A stretch of 63,276 nt of DNA from Bacteroides gallinarum DSM 18171 = JCM 13658. GTDB lineage: Bacteria > Bacteroidota > Bacteroidia > Bacteroidales > Bacteroidaceae. This document shows, one piece after another, positions 8,645 through 17,959 of this stretch. The position numbers and the translations under genes are program-made. The DNA lies in assembly GCF_000374365.1 (NCBI RefSeq), contig NZ_KB894141.1:1-63276 (forward strand), written 5' to 3'. The notes under the pieces are model-generated. The model was not told the origin of the DNA, made no database searches, and saw only the letters and a list, made by a program, of their open reading frames with translations. Position 1 is the stretch's first letter. Each line of letters starts with the position of its first letter.

Positions 8645-9247
8645 ATGTACGCAGCAGATATTTCCATTGATGAACGCGCCCTTGTCCTTCAACTGATTGA
8701 AGGAGATGAAGATGCTTTTTGTGAACTCTATGCTGCTTATAAGAATCGCCTGATATATTTTGCAATGCGTTTTTTGAAATCGCGTGAATATGCGGAAGAT
8801 ATCTTTCAGGATGCTTTTACGATTGTTTGGCAAAGTCGCCGTTTCATTAATCCGGATGCATCGTTCTCCGCTTATCTATATACGATTATGCGTAATCGCA
8901 TATTGAATCAATTACGCGATTTAGCCAATCGGGATAAACTCAGAGAACAAATTTTTTCACAGGCAGTAAATTATACCAATGAGACGAAAGATGAAATTCT
9001 TGTCAATGATTTGCGGCAATTTATTTCCCGTGCATTACAGCAGTTGACGCCCCGCCAACGCGAAATTTTCGAAATGAGCAGAGAACGACAGATGTCACAC
9101 CGTGAAATAGCTGAAGCGTTAGGTATCTCTGTTAATACGGTACAGGAGTCTATTTCCATATCTTTAAGGACACTACGTACTTGCTTGGAGAAGAATTCGG
9201 TAATTGGCGCCGAGCTTGTCCTGTTTCTTATTTGTCTGAATTTATAA
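8645..9247 (+). CDS. ECF RNA polymerase sigma factor (FecI-like)
   Basis: A 200-residue sigma-70 family factor that should direct RNA polymerase to the SusC/SusD genes downstream. Region 2 is visible at about residues 25-90 (FCELYAAYKNRLIYFA, EDIFQDAF, FSAYLYTIMRNR) and region 4 at about 130-185 (LTPRQREIFEMSRE, SHREIAEALGISVNTVQ). The order sigma, FecR anti-sigma, SusC with STN domain, SusD is the standard cell-surface-signalling layout of Bacteroides: substrate binding to SusC is sensed through the STN domain and relayed by FecR to release the sigma factor. The gap to the anti-sigma gene is unusually long (244 bases) and holds a 23-bp repeat array. Confidence 0.93.
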   Translation: MYAADISIDERALVLQLIEGDEDAFCELYAAYKNRLIYFAMRFLKSREYAEDIFQDAFTIVWQSRRFINPDASFSAYLYTIMRNRILNQLRDLANRDKLREQIFSQAVNYTNETKDEILVNDLRQFISRALQQLTPRQREIFEMSRERQMSHREIAEALGISVNTVQESISISLRTLRTCLEKNSVIGAELVLFLICLNL

Positions 9248-9260
9248 AAACTTACAATAG

Positions 9261-9375
9261 AAGTTAACTTCTTCTTTGATAATAAATTAACTACATAACA
9301 GTAATGATGTTAACTGATTGATGTTCGATAAGTTAACTTCCTAAAAATATTATATTAACTTCCTATATATGTCTT
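9261..9375. repeat. Array of five TTAAC motifs spaced 22-23 bp
   Basis: Hexamers GTTAAC or ATTAAC begin at 9263, 9286, 9309, 9332 and 9354, spacings of 23, 23, 23 and 22. Several extend to AAGTTAACTT, which is self-complementary. The spacers are AT-rich and differ between units. The array fills the gap between sigma and anti-sigma genes. A second five-unit array with the same 23-bp period lies at 51551-51667. It could be a set of phased protein-binding sites. A TAATTTTG promoter-like box follows at 9456-9463. Confidence 0.75.
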
Positions 9376-9491
9376 TTAGTGGATTTTATCTCTTAAAAAA
9401 TATTAATCACACCCCAGTCCCTTTTTTCTTATGTGTATACTCTATATAAAAGGCATAATTTTGATAGTCCTTATGTCTTAAATCATGAATT

Positions 9492-10475
9492 ATGGAACAT
9501 AATGAAAATAGCAAATCTCTGTTTCGCCGTTATCTGGACAATTTATATACAACGGAAGATGCCCGTAAGCTGATGAGCGAGTTCCGGAATCCGGAACATG
9601 ATGCCGATATGTTTCAAGATTTGGCGGCCGATGTGTGGGAAGAATCTTCTTTGCAACAACCGCAGACCGACCTTGAGCGGGAACAATACAAAAGGGAAGC
9701 ACGATTATTGCTAAAACATATTGAGCATAAAAAGCATATGTGGATGCGCCGCGTTGCATTGGTGGCAGCAAGCGTAGCTGCGGTAGTCTGTCTTGTTGTA
9801 GGTAGTATCAGTTATCTGAATTATATAAACGAACAACAAGTTACTTATTGGGAGGCTTCTACTTCTTATGGTGAGCGTAAACAAATACTACTGCCGGACG
9901 GTACGCAACTTACTTTGAATTCTTGTTCTCGCATTCGTTATCCGAATCATTTTGCAGGTAAAGAACGCAAGGTGGAATTGGAAGGCGAGGGGTATTTTCG
10001 CGTGTATCATAATGAGGAGCACCCTTTTATCGTAAACACTCACCGTTTTGATGTGCGTGTATTGGGTACTTGCTTCAATGTCAAATCTTACTCCTCTGAC
10101 GAGCTTGTTTCGGTAGACGTGGAAAGTGGTAAAGTCCAAGTAGACTTACCCGAAGCAATGATGCGTCTGAAGGCTAAAGAACAAATTCTTATAAATACCG
10201 TTTCGGGGGAGTACAACAAGAGGCGTGAAGAACGTGGGGTAGCTGTTTGGCGAAAAGGAGGATTGCGGTTTAATAGTACCCCGATACGTGATGTAGCTAA
10301 AGAATTGGAACGTATGTATAACTGCCGTATTACTTTTGCCGAAGGGCAGGAATTTGATAATCTTATATCGGGAGAACATGATAATAAAAGCTTGGAGGCT
10401 GTGTTACAGTCTATTGAGTATACAAGCGGTATTCATTATAGAAAAAAAGGAAGCCACATTCTATTATATAAATAG
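9492..10475 (+). CDS. FecR family anti-sigma factor
   Basis: A 327-residue inner-membrane protein that holds the ECF sigma factor inactive until signalled by the SusC STN domain. It has a cytoplasmic N-terminal part (about 1-85), one membrane helix (about 86-108, VALVAASVAAVVCLVVG), and a periplasmic FecR domain containing YGERKQILLPDGTQLTLNS, GEGYFRV and FDVRVLGTCFNVKSY. The C-terminal part resembles the DUF4974 region typical of Bacteroides FecR proteins (ELERMYNCRITF). It is encoded between the sigma factor and SusC genes on the same strand. Confidence 0.93.
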   Translation: MEHNENSKSLFRRYLDNLYTTEDARKLMSEFRNPEHDADMFQDLAADVWEESSLQQPQTDLEREQYKREARLLLKHIEHKKHMWMRRVALVAASVAAVVCLVVGSISYLNYINEQQVTYWEASTSYGERKQILLPDGTQLTLNSCSRIRYPNHFAGKERKVELEGEGYFRVYHNEEHPFIVNTHRFDVRVLGTCFNVKSYSSDELVSVDVESGKVQVDLPEAMMRLKAKEQILINTVSGEYNKRREERGVAVWRKGGLRFNSTPIRDVAKELERMYNCRITFAEGQEFDNLISGEHDNKSLEAVLQSIEYTSGIHYRKKGSHILLYK

Positions 10476-10745
10476 TGAAAATATATTAATTGCACTCCTG
10501 TTGCTGGAAGTGAGTGTGTATTGTATATAAGTCCTGTGAATATTAACCTTTAATTCTAAAAAAGACAGAAATGAAAACATCGACTTAATCTATTTTTCAA
10601 GAAAAAATAGGAGCCGTCTCTCAGAGAAGCCCCTATTCCGTAATCCGGACAAATATTCATTCGTTTCGACCCGTGTGAATAACGTATCGCGTATTACAAA
10701 CCATTGTTTTAAATAATTTATTCAATTACTAAAACGCACAAATTT

Positions 10746-13700
10746 ATGAATATTCTTTTTAATCTTAAAAGGAAAAGTAAAAATACCTATAAGTTTTTAG
10801 CTTTTTTACTTTTCGTATGCTTTTCATTTACACCCCATTATGTCCTGGCACAAAATCGGAACAACATTACGTTGAATGTCCAAAATGAGACGGTAGAAAA
10901 TGTTTTTAATCGATTAAGCCTACAAACCGGGTTGAAGTTTTTCTATGACCAGACAATCGTGAATAGCGCACCCCGCGTGTCTTTAAATGTTAATAATGCT
11001 TCTTTGCAATCTGTTTTAGACGAGATTTCTTTGCAAACAAAATTATATTTCAATAGGGAAAATAATACGATTTCTGTGGGTAAACAGAAAAATATGGATG
11101 AGGAAAAGCAAGTCAAGGTTACAACGATTACGGGTAGGGTTGTCGACCAGGCAGGAGAACCGGTAATTGGTGCCAGTGTAGTATTGAAAGGTACTACCAA
11201 TGGCATTATTACCGATGTTAATGGGAACTATACTTTGTCTGATGTTCCGGAAGACGGAATAATATCTTTTTCGTATATTGGTTATAAAACGGTGGAATTT
11301 AAGGCGAATAATGAAAATTTGGCAACGATTACTTTGAAAGAAGATAATGAACTTTTGGATGAGGTTGTAGTTGTTGGTTATGGCACTGTAAAGAAACGTG
11401 ACCTGACTGGTTCTGTGGCTTCCTTGAATGCTGAAACCATATCTGCCGTACCGGCTACTACGGCTGTAGAGGCTTTGCAAGGACGTGCTTCAGGAGTAGT
11501 GGTATCTACGTCGAATTGGTCACCGGGTTCATCGCCTTCTATCTTGATTCGCGGAAAGCGTTCCATTAATGCCAGCAATGATCCGTTGTTCGTAATAGAC
11601 GGTATTCCGGTGACAGGAGGGATGGGCGAGATTAGCCCGGCGGAAATTGAATCCATGGAAGTACTTAAAGATGCTTCGGCAACGGCTATTTACGGTTCGC
11701 GTGGTGCTAACGGTGTTATTTTGATTACTACCAAGCAAGGTAAAGAGGGAAGAACACACGTTGACTATAATGGGTATGTGGGAATACAGACCATACAGAA
11801 CAAACTGGAAATGATGAACGGTGCTGAATATGCAGAATATACGCGCGAAGCATATAGAAATAGTACAGGTTCCAATAAATACTTGTCCGATGTTCCCAAT
11901 AAAGAGTTGGATATGCTGCTACCTATGTTTAAGCAGGATGCCTATGTACTCGAATCTGTGATGATGGCATACGACGAGAATGGAAATTATAATCCGTCCA
12001 AGATTCGTTCATTCGATTGGTTCGACCAAGTTACCCGTACCGGTATTGTTACAGACCATCAGGTGAATGTAAGAGGTGGTGGGGCAAAAACAAACTTCAT
12101 GGCCTCAGCCACTTACAATAAAAACAATGGTATTATGAAAGATCAGAATTATGAACGGTTCTCCATTCGTTTCAATCTTAACCACAAAATAAATGAATAT
12201 ATAAAGATAGGAGGGCAGACGCAATATTCTCATTCTGTACAAAATCGTGGAAGCGGTATGGAAGAAGATATATACTTGTATCGTATCACTCCGCTTGGGA
12301 AATTTCAGAATGAGGACGGAACTTATCCCGGATTGGTAGGTGGTGACTCACAAATGTATAATCCATTGATGAATATGGTAGACGGAGCTGTAGATCGTCC
12401 GCTGAAAAACAGCCGATTTTTGGGTAGTTACTTTGCAGATATAAAACTCCCGGTAAAAGGTCTTGCTTTTCGTTCCAATCTGGGTATAGACTCTCGAACG
12501 GAACAGGATTATGAATATTTTGCTTCCGCTACTACCGAACGTCAATTAGGAAACTCTTTTACTTCTAACTCCGTAATTAAATATACGATGTTGACGTGGG
12601 AAAACTACTTTTCATACAGTCGTGATTTCAATAAAAAGCATTCATTAGGCGTGACCTTGCTGCAATCCATTCAACAGGATTTGCAGGAAGACCTTAGCGG
12701 GAAAGTACAAAAATTGCCTTCTGACATTCTAAAGTATTATGATTTGGCTTCCGGATTGATGATTGATGGGGTGGAGAGTGGCTATATAAAATGGAATATG
12801 GCTTCTTTTATGGGACGCATCAATTACGGCTATATGGGACGTTATCTGTTAACGTTGTCTGCCCGTTATGACGGTTCTTCCAGGCTTGCCGAGGGGCATA
12901 AATGGGTACTTTTTCCTTCTGCTGCATTGGCTTGGCGTATCAGTGATGAACCGTTTATGAAAAAAATTCTTTGGTTGGATAACCTAAAATTGCGTGTCGG
13001 TTACGGAAAGACAGGTAATTCTGCGGTCAGCCCGTATCAGACTAAGGGACAACTGGCTTTGCGGCATTATGTATTTAATAATGGAAGTTCGGAATATATA
13101 GGCTATACTCCTTCCGTCATGGCAAACAATCAGCTTACCTGGGAGACTACTGACCAATGGAATGTAGGTGTCGATTTCGGTTTCCTGAAAAACCGTATTA
13201 ACGGTACGATTGAGTTATATCTTCAGAATACGAAGGATTTGCTGCTCGAACGCCAGTTACCTGTGGTTTCGGGTTTTTCCAGTGTGATGTCTAATGTAGG
13301 CTCTACCAGAAATAAAGGTATTGAGATTACGTTGAATACCCGTAATATAATGAACAGGAATTTTACTTGGAGTACGGATTTGACTTTTTCCGCCAATAAA
13401 GAGGAAATCGTAGAATTGTATAATGGAAAGATTGACGATGTGGGCAATCTTTGGTTTATTGGTCAACCTATTGATGTCTATTATAATTATAAGAAGATAG
13501 GTATTTGGCAAAATACGGAAAATGATTTGGCTGAAATGGCTAAGTTCAACGGGAATGGAGCTAACTTTAAGCCTGGGTCTATCCGGCTGGAGGATGTGAA
13601 TGGAGACTATAAGATTACGGAAGAAGATAAGCAAATACTGGGAAGCATGCGCCCTAAGTTTGTAGCGAGTATGGTTAATAGTTTTGAGTTCAAGGGGGTT

Positions 13701-14105
13701 GATTTGTCTGTGTTTCTGTATGCCAGTGTGGGCGGGTTATTGAGAAACGAGATTGAGTTTATGGAAAAACCGGGACGAGGTAATACAGTGAAAGTGGACT
13801 ACTGGACTCCTACCAATCCTACCAACGCTTTTCCAAGGCCGAGTGTGGATGTGGAAAAACTGGATTATATTTCTACATTGGGGTATGACAAGGCAGATTT
13901 CCTCAGAATACGGAATATTACTTTGGGTTATACATTACCCGAAATGTGGAGTAAGAAAATGCTGATGGATAAAATCCGTATTTACTTGAGTGTGAATAAT
14001 CCGGCGATATTTACCAACTTTACAGGTATAGACCCGGAAGGTGCTAACGGGCGTACAACACCGAGTTACAGCACTTGGATGTTCGGTATTAATTTGTCAA
14101 TGTAA
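10746..14105 (+). CDS. SusC/RagA TonB-dependent transporter with STN signalling domain
   Basis: Outer-membrane importer that works with the SusD lipoprotein downstream. Order over 1119 residues: signal peptide (about 1-36), STN domain (about 40-105, ITLNVQNETVENVFNRLS), carboxypeptidase-like regulatory domain (about 127-200, ITGRVVDQAGEPVIGASV), plug with DEVVVVGYGT and the SusC signature YGSRGANGVILITTK, then a large beta-barrel ending GINLSM. The STN domain marks it as a transducer for the ECF/FecR pair just upstream. The stop is 14 bases before the SusD start. The substrate cannot be read from the sequence, but the downstream phosphodiesterase suggests a phosphodiester-containing compound. 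The 270 bases upstream hold no gene and one weak hairpin. Confidence 0.95.
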   Translation: MNILFNLKRKSKNTYKFLAFLLFVCFSFTPHYVLAQNRNNITLNVQNETVENVFNRLSLQTGLKFFYDQTIVNSAPRVSLNVNNASLQSVLDEISLQTKLYFNRENNTISVGKQKNMDEEKQVKVTTITGRVVDQAGEPVIGASVVLKGTTNGIITDVNGNYTLSDVPEDGIISFSYIGYKTVEFKANNENLATITLKEDNELLDEVVVVGYGTVKKRDLTGSVASLNAETISAVPATTAVEALQGRASGVVVSTSNWSPGSSPSILIRGKRSINASNDPLFVIDGIPVTGGMGEISPAEIESMEVLKDASATAIYGSRGANGVILITTKQGKEGRTHVDYNGYVGIQTIQNKLEMMNGAEYAEYTREAYRNSTGSNKYLSDVPNKELDMLLPMFKQDAYVLESVMMAYDENGNYNPSKIRSFDWFDQVTRTGIVTDHQVNVRGGGAKTNFMASATYNKNNGIMKDQNYERFSIRFNLNHKINEYIKIGGQTQYSHSVQNRGSGMEEDIYLYRITPLGKFQNEDGTYPGLVGGDSQMYNPLMNMVDGAVDRPLKNSRFLGSYFADIKLPVKGLAFRSNLGIDSRTEQDYEYFASATTERQLGNSFTSNSVIKYTMLTWENYFSYSRDFNKKHSLGVTLLQSIQQDLQEDLSGKVQKLPSDILKYYDLASGLMIDGVESGYIKWNMASFMGRINYGYMGRYLLTLSARYDGSSRLAEGHKWVLFPSAALAWRISDEPFMKKILWLDNLKLRVGYGKTGNSAVSPYQTKGQLALRHYVFNNGSSEYIGYTPSVMANNQLTWETTDQWNVGVDFGFLKNRINGTIELYLQNTKDLLLERQLPVVSGFSSVMSNVGSTRNKGIEITLNTRNIMNRNFTWSTDLTFSANKEEIVELYNGKIDDVGNLWFIGQPIDVYYNYKKIGIWQNTENDLAEMAKFNGNGANFKPGSIRLEDVNGDYKITEEDKQILGSMRPKFVASMVNSFEFKGVDLSVFLYASVGGLLRNEIEFMEKPGRGNTVKVDYWTPTNPTNAFPRPSVDVEKLDYISTLGYDKADFLRIRNITLGYTLPEMWSKKMLMDKIRIYLSVNNPAIFTNFTGIDPEGANGRTTPSYSTWMFGINLSM

Positions 14106-14119
14106 AAAAAGAAAATATT

Positions 14120-15919
14120 ATGAAAGCGATAAAAATTTTTATGGTAATAGCCTTGTCGTCTGCTTTGGTAGGGTGCTCGGACTGGCTGAGTGAAGATGGA
14201 GCCCCGAAGTTGACTTATGATTATTACGAAACGAAGGAGGGAGTGGATGCAGCCGTCATATCTGCTTACAGCTATCTGCGTTGGGGATGTGGCGGTGAAC
14301 GCTTTGATGTCTTGACGGAGATGGGTACGGATTTATTCATCGCCGGAAGTGATGGTAACTATAAAGCGTCGTTCAATATGTATGGAACGCAGTTGAATCC
14401 GGATTTGGATATATTGGACGAGATGTGGGAGAATCATTATAAAGGTATCGGTACAGCTAATATCGGTATGGAACGTATCTTGGGTTCTGGACTGAGTGAA
14501 AACGACAAGAAACAAAGTTATGCCGAAATGCAGTTTATTCGTGCATTTCTGTATTTTGATTTGGTGCAACAGTTCGGACGCATTCCGTTAGTGACGAAGG
14601 GCAGCTTGGAGGTGAGAACCGATTTTAAGAGAGCTTCTGTTGAAGATGTTTATAAACAGATTATTACGGATTTACGGGAGTGTATTGCTAACTTATCTCC
14701 TACTACTAAAGAAAAGGGACGCGCCACCTCTTATGCAGCGGCTCATCTGCTGGCAAAGGTCTATCTCACCCGGGGCAGTGCGGTTGCTGATAAGCGGGGA
14801 CAGAAATCTACTGACATGGATAGCGCTTTGTATTATTCGGAAAAGGTTATTAAGGAAGGTAAAGATTATCAGCTGCTTGAGGACTTTGCGGATTTATGGG
14901 ATATCAATAATATGGGGAATTCGGAGGTGATTTTTGCTATTCAATTTACTAACAATTCTATCTTTAATGATAGTGGCAATACTTTTCATTTATATTGGTT
15001 GCCAGTATATGACGATGAACCGGGTATGCAGCGTGACATCAATTACGGACGTCCATACAAGCGGTTCCGTCCAAGCGAAAAAACATTGTTTGGTTTATTC
15101 GACCGTAAGAATGACTCTCGTTTTTATAAGAGTTTTCGTTGGGCATTTCTTTCTAATAACGAGGAAACAATTCCTGTTTGGAAGAAGTTGGAAGAGGATG
15201 GAAGTGTATATTTCACACCCGATCCTGCCAAAGGACAAGTGGAAGGGAAAGAAAAGTTTGCCTTAGGTGATACAGCCATTTATTATACTGTCGAAAAAAC
15301 AGGCTTTAAAGCGCAAAGTTTGGAAATGAAGAAACTACGTGCCGGTAAAAAATATGCTTATTATCCGTATGAAGTGCAGGATTTGAAACATTATCCTAAT
15401 CTGATAAAGCATATGGCACCTAACCGTCCGTCGGTTGCCGAGAAGGCGTCCTCTCGCGAATGGGTACGGATGCGTTTGGGAGAAACTTACCTGATTGCTG
15501 CCGAGGCTGCGGGGAGAAAAGGTGATTATAATTTGGCTGCCACTTATGTGAATAAGGTGCGTGAACGTGCTGCATGGCATGAGGGGGAAGTGAAGGCGCC
15601 ACAATTTTATACCATTGAGGGAGGAGTAAATGATACACATAGTACATTCGATGCGATTAAGGTCACTGAAGCTCAACTGCGCAATACGGATTTTGTGGAA
15701 TTTATGCTGGACGAACGGGGACGGGAACTGCTTGGTGAAACTTGTCGTTGGGAAGATTTGGTACGTACCGAGAAGTTTTATGAGTGGGTAAAAACATTTA
15801 ACCCGGATGCCACTGGCTTGAAAGAATTCCATAAGTTACGCCCGATACCTCAGACGCATATTGACAGATTGAATCCTGCTGGTGTGATTACTGAGGAGCA
15901 AAACGAGGGATACTATTAG
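14120..15919 (+). CDS. SusD/RagB family nutrient-binding lipoprotein
   Basis: Surface lipoprotein that captures substrate over the SusC pore. A lipobox SALVGC puts the lipidated Cys at residue 19. TPR-like helices typical of SusD include AEMQFIRAFLYFDLVQQFG, then AAAHLLAKVYLTRG and the C-terminal VRMRLGETYLIAAEAAGRKG, ELLGETCRWEDLVR. Length 599 residues is normal. It is coupled to SusC (14-base gap). An inverted repeat lies in the 129 bases before the phosphodiesterase gene. Confidence 0.94.
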   Translation: MKAIKIFMVIALSSALVGCSDWLSEDGAPKLTYDYYETKEGVDAAVISAYSYLRWGCGGERFDVLTEMGTDLFIAGSDGNYKASFNMYGTQLNPDLDILDEMWENHYKGIGTANIGMERILGSGLSENDKKQSYAEMQFIRAFLYFDLVQQFGRIPLVTKGSLEVRTDFKRASVEDVYKQIITDLRECIANLSPTTKEKGRATSYAAAHLLAKVYLTRGSAVADKRGQKSTDMDSALYYSEKVIKEGKDYQLLEDFADLWDINNMGNSEVIFAIQFTNNSIFNDSGNTFHLYWLPVYDDEPGMQRDINYGRPYKRFRPSEKTLFGLFDRKNDSRFYKSFRWAFLSNNEETIPVWKKLEEDGSVYFTPDPAKGQVEGKEKFALGDTAIYYTVEKTGFKAQSLEMKKLRAGKKYAYYPYEVQDLKHYPNLIKHMAPNRPSVAEKASSREWVRMRLGETYLIAAEAAGRKGDYNLAATYVNKVRERAAWHEGEVKAPQFYTIEGGVNDTHSTFDAIKVTEAQLRNTDFVEFMLDERGRELLGETCRWEDLVRTEKFYEWVKTFNPDATGLKEFHKLRPIPQTHIDRLNPAGVITEEQNEGYY

Positions 15920-15939
15920 TACTTTGCATTAAAGCATAG

Positions 15940-16000
15940 TTGGGATGTGGTAAGAATCTCTTGTGTACGTAATATGAAAAGAGTAGATTTCTTACTACAT
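15940..16000 (+). other. Inverted repeat between susD-like and phosphodiesterase genes
   Basis: ATGTGGTAAGAA with TCTCTT on the left can pair imperfectly with AAGAGTAGA and TTTCTTACTACAT on the right, around a loop that includes CGTAATATG. There is no T-tract, so it is not a standard terminator. It could be an RNA processing or stability element that lowers expression of the last gene relative to the SusC/D pair. Confidence 0.4.
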
Positions 16001-16048
16001 TCAGTGCGATAGATACGAATAATATAAAAATAAGAATACATCTGAGTT

Positions 16049-17851
16049 ATGAAAAAAAGAAGAAATTATATCTTACTGTTTTTGTTGCTCTGCCAAGTAG
16101 TTATACGGGCGCAGGGAACAGATAAAGTGGAAGTTATTCGTGAAAAATTGTTTAACCCTAATAATAAGGATGTGCTGGTCGTTTCTCATCGAGGGGACTG
16201 GAGAAATGCCTGTGAAAATTCTGTTGAGGCAGTGAAGAATGCCATCCGGATGGGAGTGGATATTGTTGAAATAGATTTAGGACGAACAAAAGATGGCGAG
16301 CTGATAGTAATGCACGATGACAAGGTAGATCGTACAACTACTGGAAAAGGGTATGTTAAGGACTTGACACTGGCGGAAATTAAGCGATTACGGTTGCGGA
16401 ACGGGTGTAATATCAAGACTATCTATAAAGTCCCTACTCTGGAAGAAGTGCTGTTGGAAGCCAAAGGAAAGGTGATGCTGAACTTGGATAAGGCCTTTGA
16501 CTATTTTCATCAGGTCTATGAATTATTGGAGAAGACTGGAACTACTAATTTGGTGATAATGAAAAGCGATGCGTCGGCCGAAGATGTACAACGCGATTAC
16601 GGAAAATATCTGGATAAAGTAATCTTTATGCCAAAAGTTAATTTGGATGATGAAGATGCTATCTGTAAGTTAAATGATTATCTTCGGATATTGAAACCGG
16701 TAGCTATCGAATTTAAATTCGCTCATGATACGAATCCGTTACCCTACGAGGTGAAAAGGATAATGGCTGGGAAATCACATATTTGGTATAATACTCTGTG
16801 GGATACACATGCTGGTGGACATGATGACGATTGCTCATTGGTGAATCCGGATAAAGGGTATGGTTATCTAATAGAAAATTTAGGTGCAACGATTTTGCAA
16901 ACAGACCGTCCGGCGTACCTGATTGATTATTTGAAGTATAAGTCGAAAGTTATGGATTGCGAACGCGATTGGACATATTTACAATCGGAAAATGAATTTC
17001 AGGCTCCTTCCGTTCCTTATTTTAAGGTTGAGGAATGTTTTCTGAAAGGTAAGAAGAGCTCACAGACCAATGAGGATGGCATGATTGTCACTCCTTATTT
17101 TGCTGCGGTGATTGACGGGGCTACGGCTAAATCTACTTTCACTTATGAAGGTAAGAAAACAGGTAGGTTGGCTATGGAACTTGTTTTGGAAGCTATACGT
17201 GATTTTCCGAAAGATATTGACGCTGCTGACGCCATTCGCCGGATAACAAAAAAAATATACGATTTTTATGTGCAACATAATCTGCTTGATGAATTGAAGG
17301 CTGAGCCGGGTAAACGTTTTACGGCTAATGGGGTGATTTACAGCTATGCCAGAAATGAAGTCTGGCAGGTAGGCGATTGTCAGTGCATCATTGATAATTT
17401 ATATTCGTCTAATGAGAAAGAGGTCGATGCTATTATGGCGAATGTTCGTGCAGTAGTAAACGAAGCTGCTTTGTTGGGTGGGGCTACAATGAAAGATTTG
17501 GAGTCTCGTGACCCGGGGCGGGAATTTATTTATCCTTTTCTGCAAAAACAAGCATTTTTGCAGAATTGCCCGGTACAAGGACAACAGTTCTCTTTTTCTG
17601 TGTTTGACGGATTTACTGTACAGATGGAGCAAGTGAATATTTTTCCGGTGGGTGATGCGAAAGAAGTGATATTGGCTTCTGACGGTTATCCTCATTTATA
17701 TTCTACTTTACATGAGTCGGAATGTTACTTAGCAGATATTTTGGAAAAAGATCCTTTATGTATCCGGCTGTATAAGAGTACTAAAGGAATACAAAAAGGA
17801 AATTATTCATTTGATGATCGTGCTTATCTGAAAATACAAATAGATAGATGA
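16049..17851 (+). CDS. Secreted glycerophosphodiester phosphodiesterase fused to a PP2C-like domain
   Basis: A 600-residue exported protein with two domains. After a signal peptide (about 1-22), residues 40-300 form a GDPD domain with its catalytic set intact: SHRGDW (His47), VEID (Glu74, Asp76), VMHDD (His89). This domain should hydrolyse glycerophosphodiesters to glycerol-3-phosphate and an alcohol. Residues about 345-600 resemble the PP2C fold: AAVIDGAT (Asp356), WQVGDCQCIID (441-448), ILASDGYPHL (Asp545) and SFDDRAYLKI (Asp589/590) lie where PP2C phosphatases keep their metal-binding motifs. A PP2C-like domain in an exported protein is unusual. As last gene of the ECF/SusCD locus it probably acts on the imported compound. 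GDPD call firm; PP2C call moderate, activity unknown. Confidence 0.82.
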   Translation: MKKRRNYILLFLLLCQVVIRAQGTDKVEVIREKLFNPNNKDVLVVSHRGDWRNACENSVEAVKNAIRMGVDIVEIDLGRTKDGELIVMHDDKVDRTTTGKGYVKDLTLAEIKRLRLRNGCNIKTIYKVPTLEEVLLEAKGKVMLNLDKAFDYFHQVYELLEKTGTTNLVIMKSDASAEDVQRDYGKYLDKVIFMPKVNLDDEDAICKLNDYLRILKPVAIEFKFAHDTNPLPYEVKRIMAGKSHIWYNTLWDTHAGGHDDDCSLVNPDKGYGYLIENLGATILQTDRPAYLIDYLKYKSKVMDCERDWTYLQSENEFQAPSVPYFKVEECFLKGKKSSQTNEDGMIVTPYFAAVIDGATAKSTFTYEGKKTGRLAMELVLEAIRDFPKDIDAADAIRRITKKIYDFYVQHNLLDELKAEPGKRFTANGVIYSYARNEVWQVGDCQCIIDNLYSSNEKEVDAIMANVRAVVNEAALLGGATMKDLESRDPGREFIYPFLQKQAFLQNCPVQGQQFSFSVFDGFTVQMEQVNIFPVGDAKEVILASDGYPHLYSTLHESECYLADILEKDPLCIRLYKSTKGIQKGNYSFDDRAYLKIQIDR

Positions 17852-17926
17852 ATTCTCATAAATGAAAGAGACTGGTTGGGAACATTGTTTTTATACTTCT
17901 TCTATTCTGCTATAATAAAGAATTCG

Positions 17927-17934
17927 TATCTTTG
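17927..17934 (+). promoter_or_regulatory. Promoter -7 box for the thioesterase gene
   Basis: TATCTTTG matches TANNTTTG and lies 25 bases upstream of the start at 17960. No clear -33 TTTG is seen at the right distance. Confidence 0.4.
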
Positions 17935-17959
17935 TGAGAGGAAATAAAAGGAATATTGT

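Noticed and set aside
9261..9375. CRISPR or plasmid-type iterons
   Set aside because: Only a six-base core is kept; there is no replication gene and no cas gene nearby. Left as an unexplained array.
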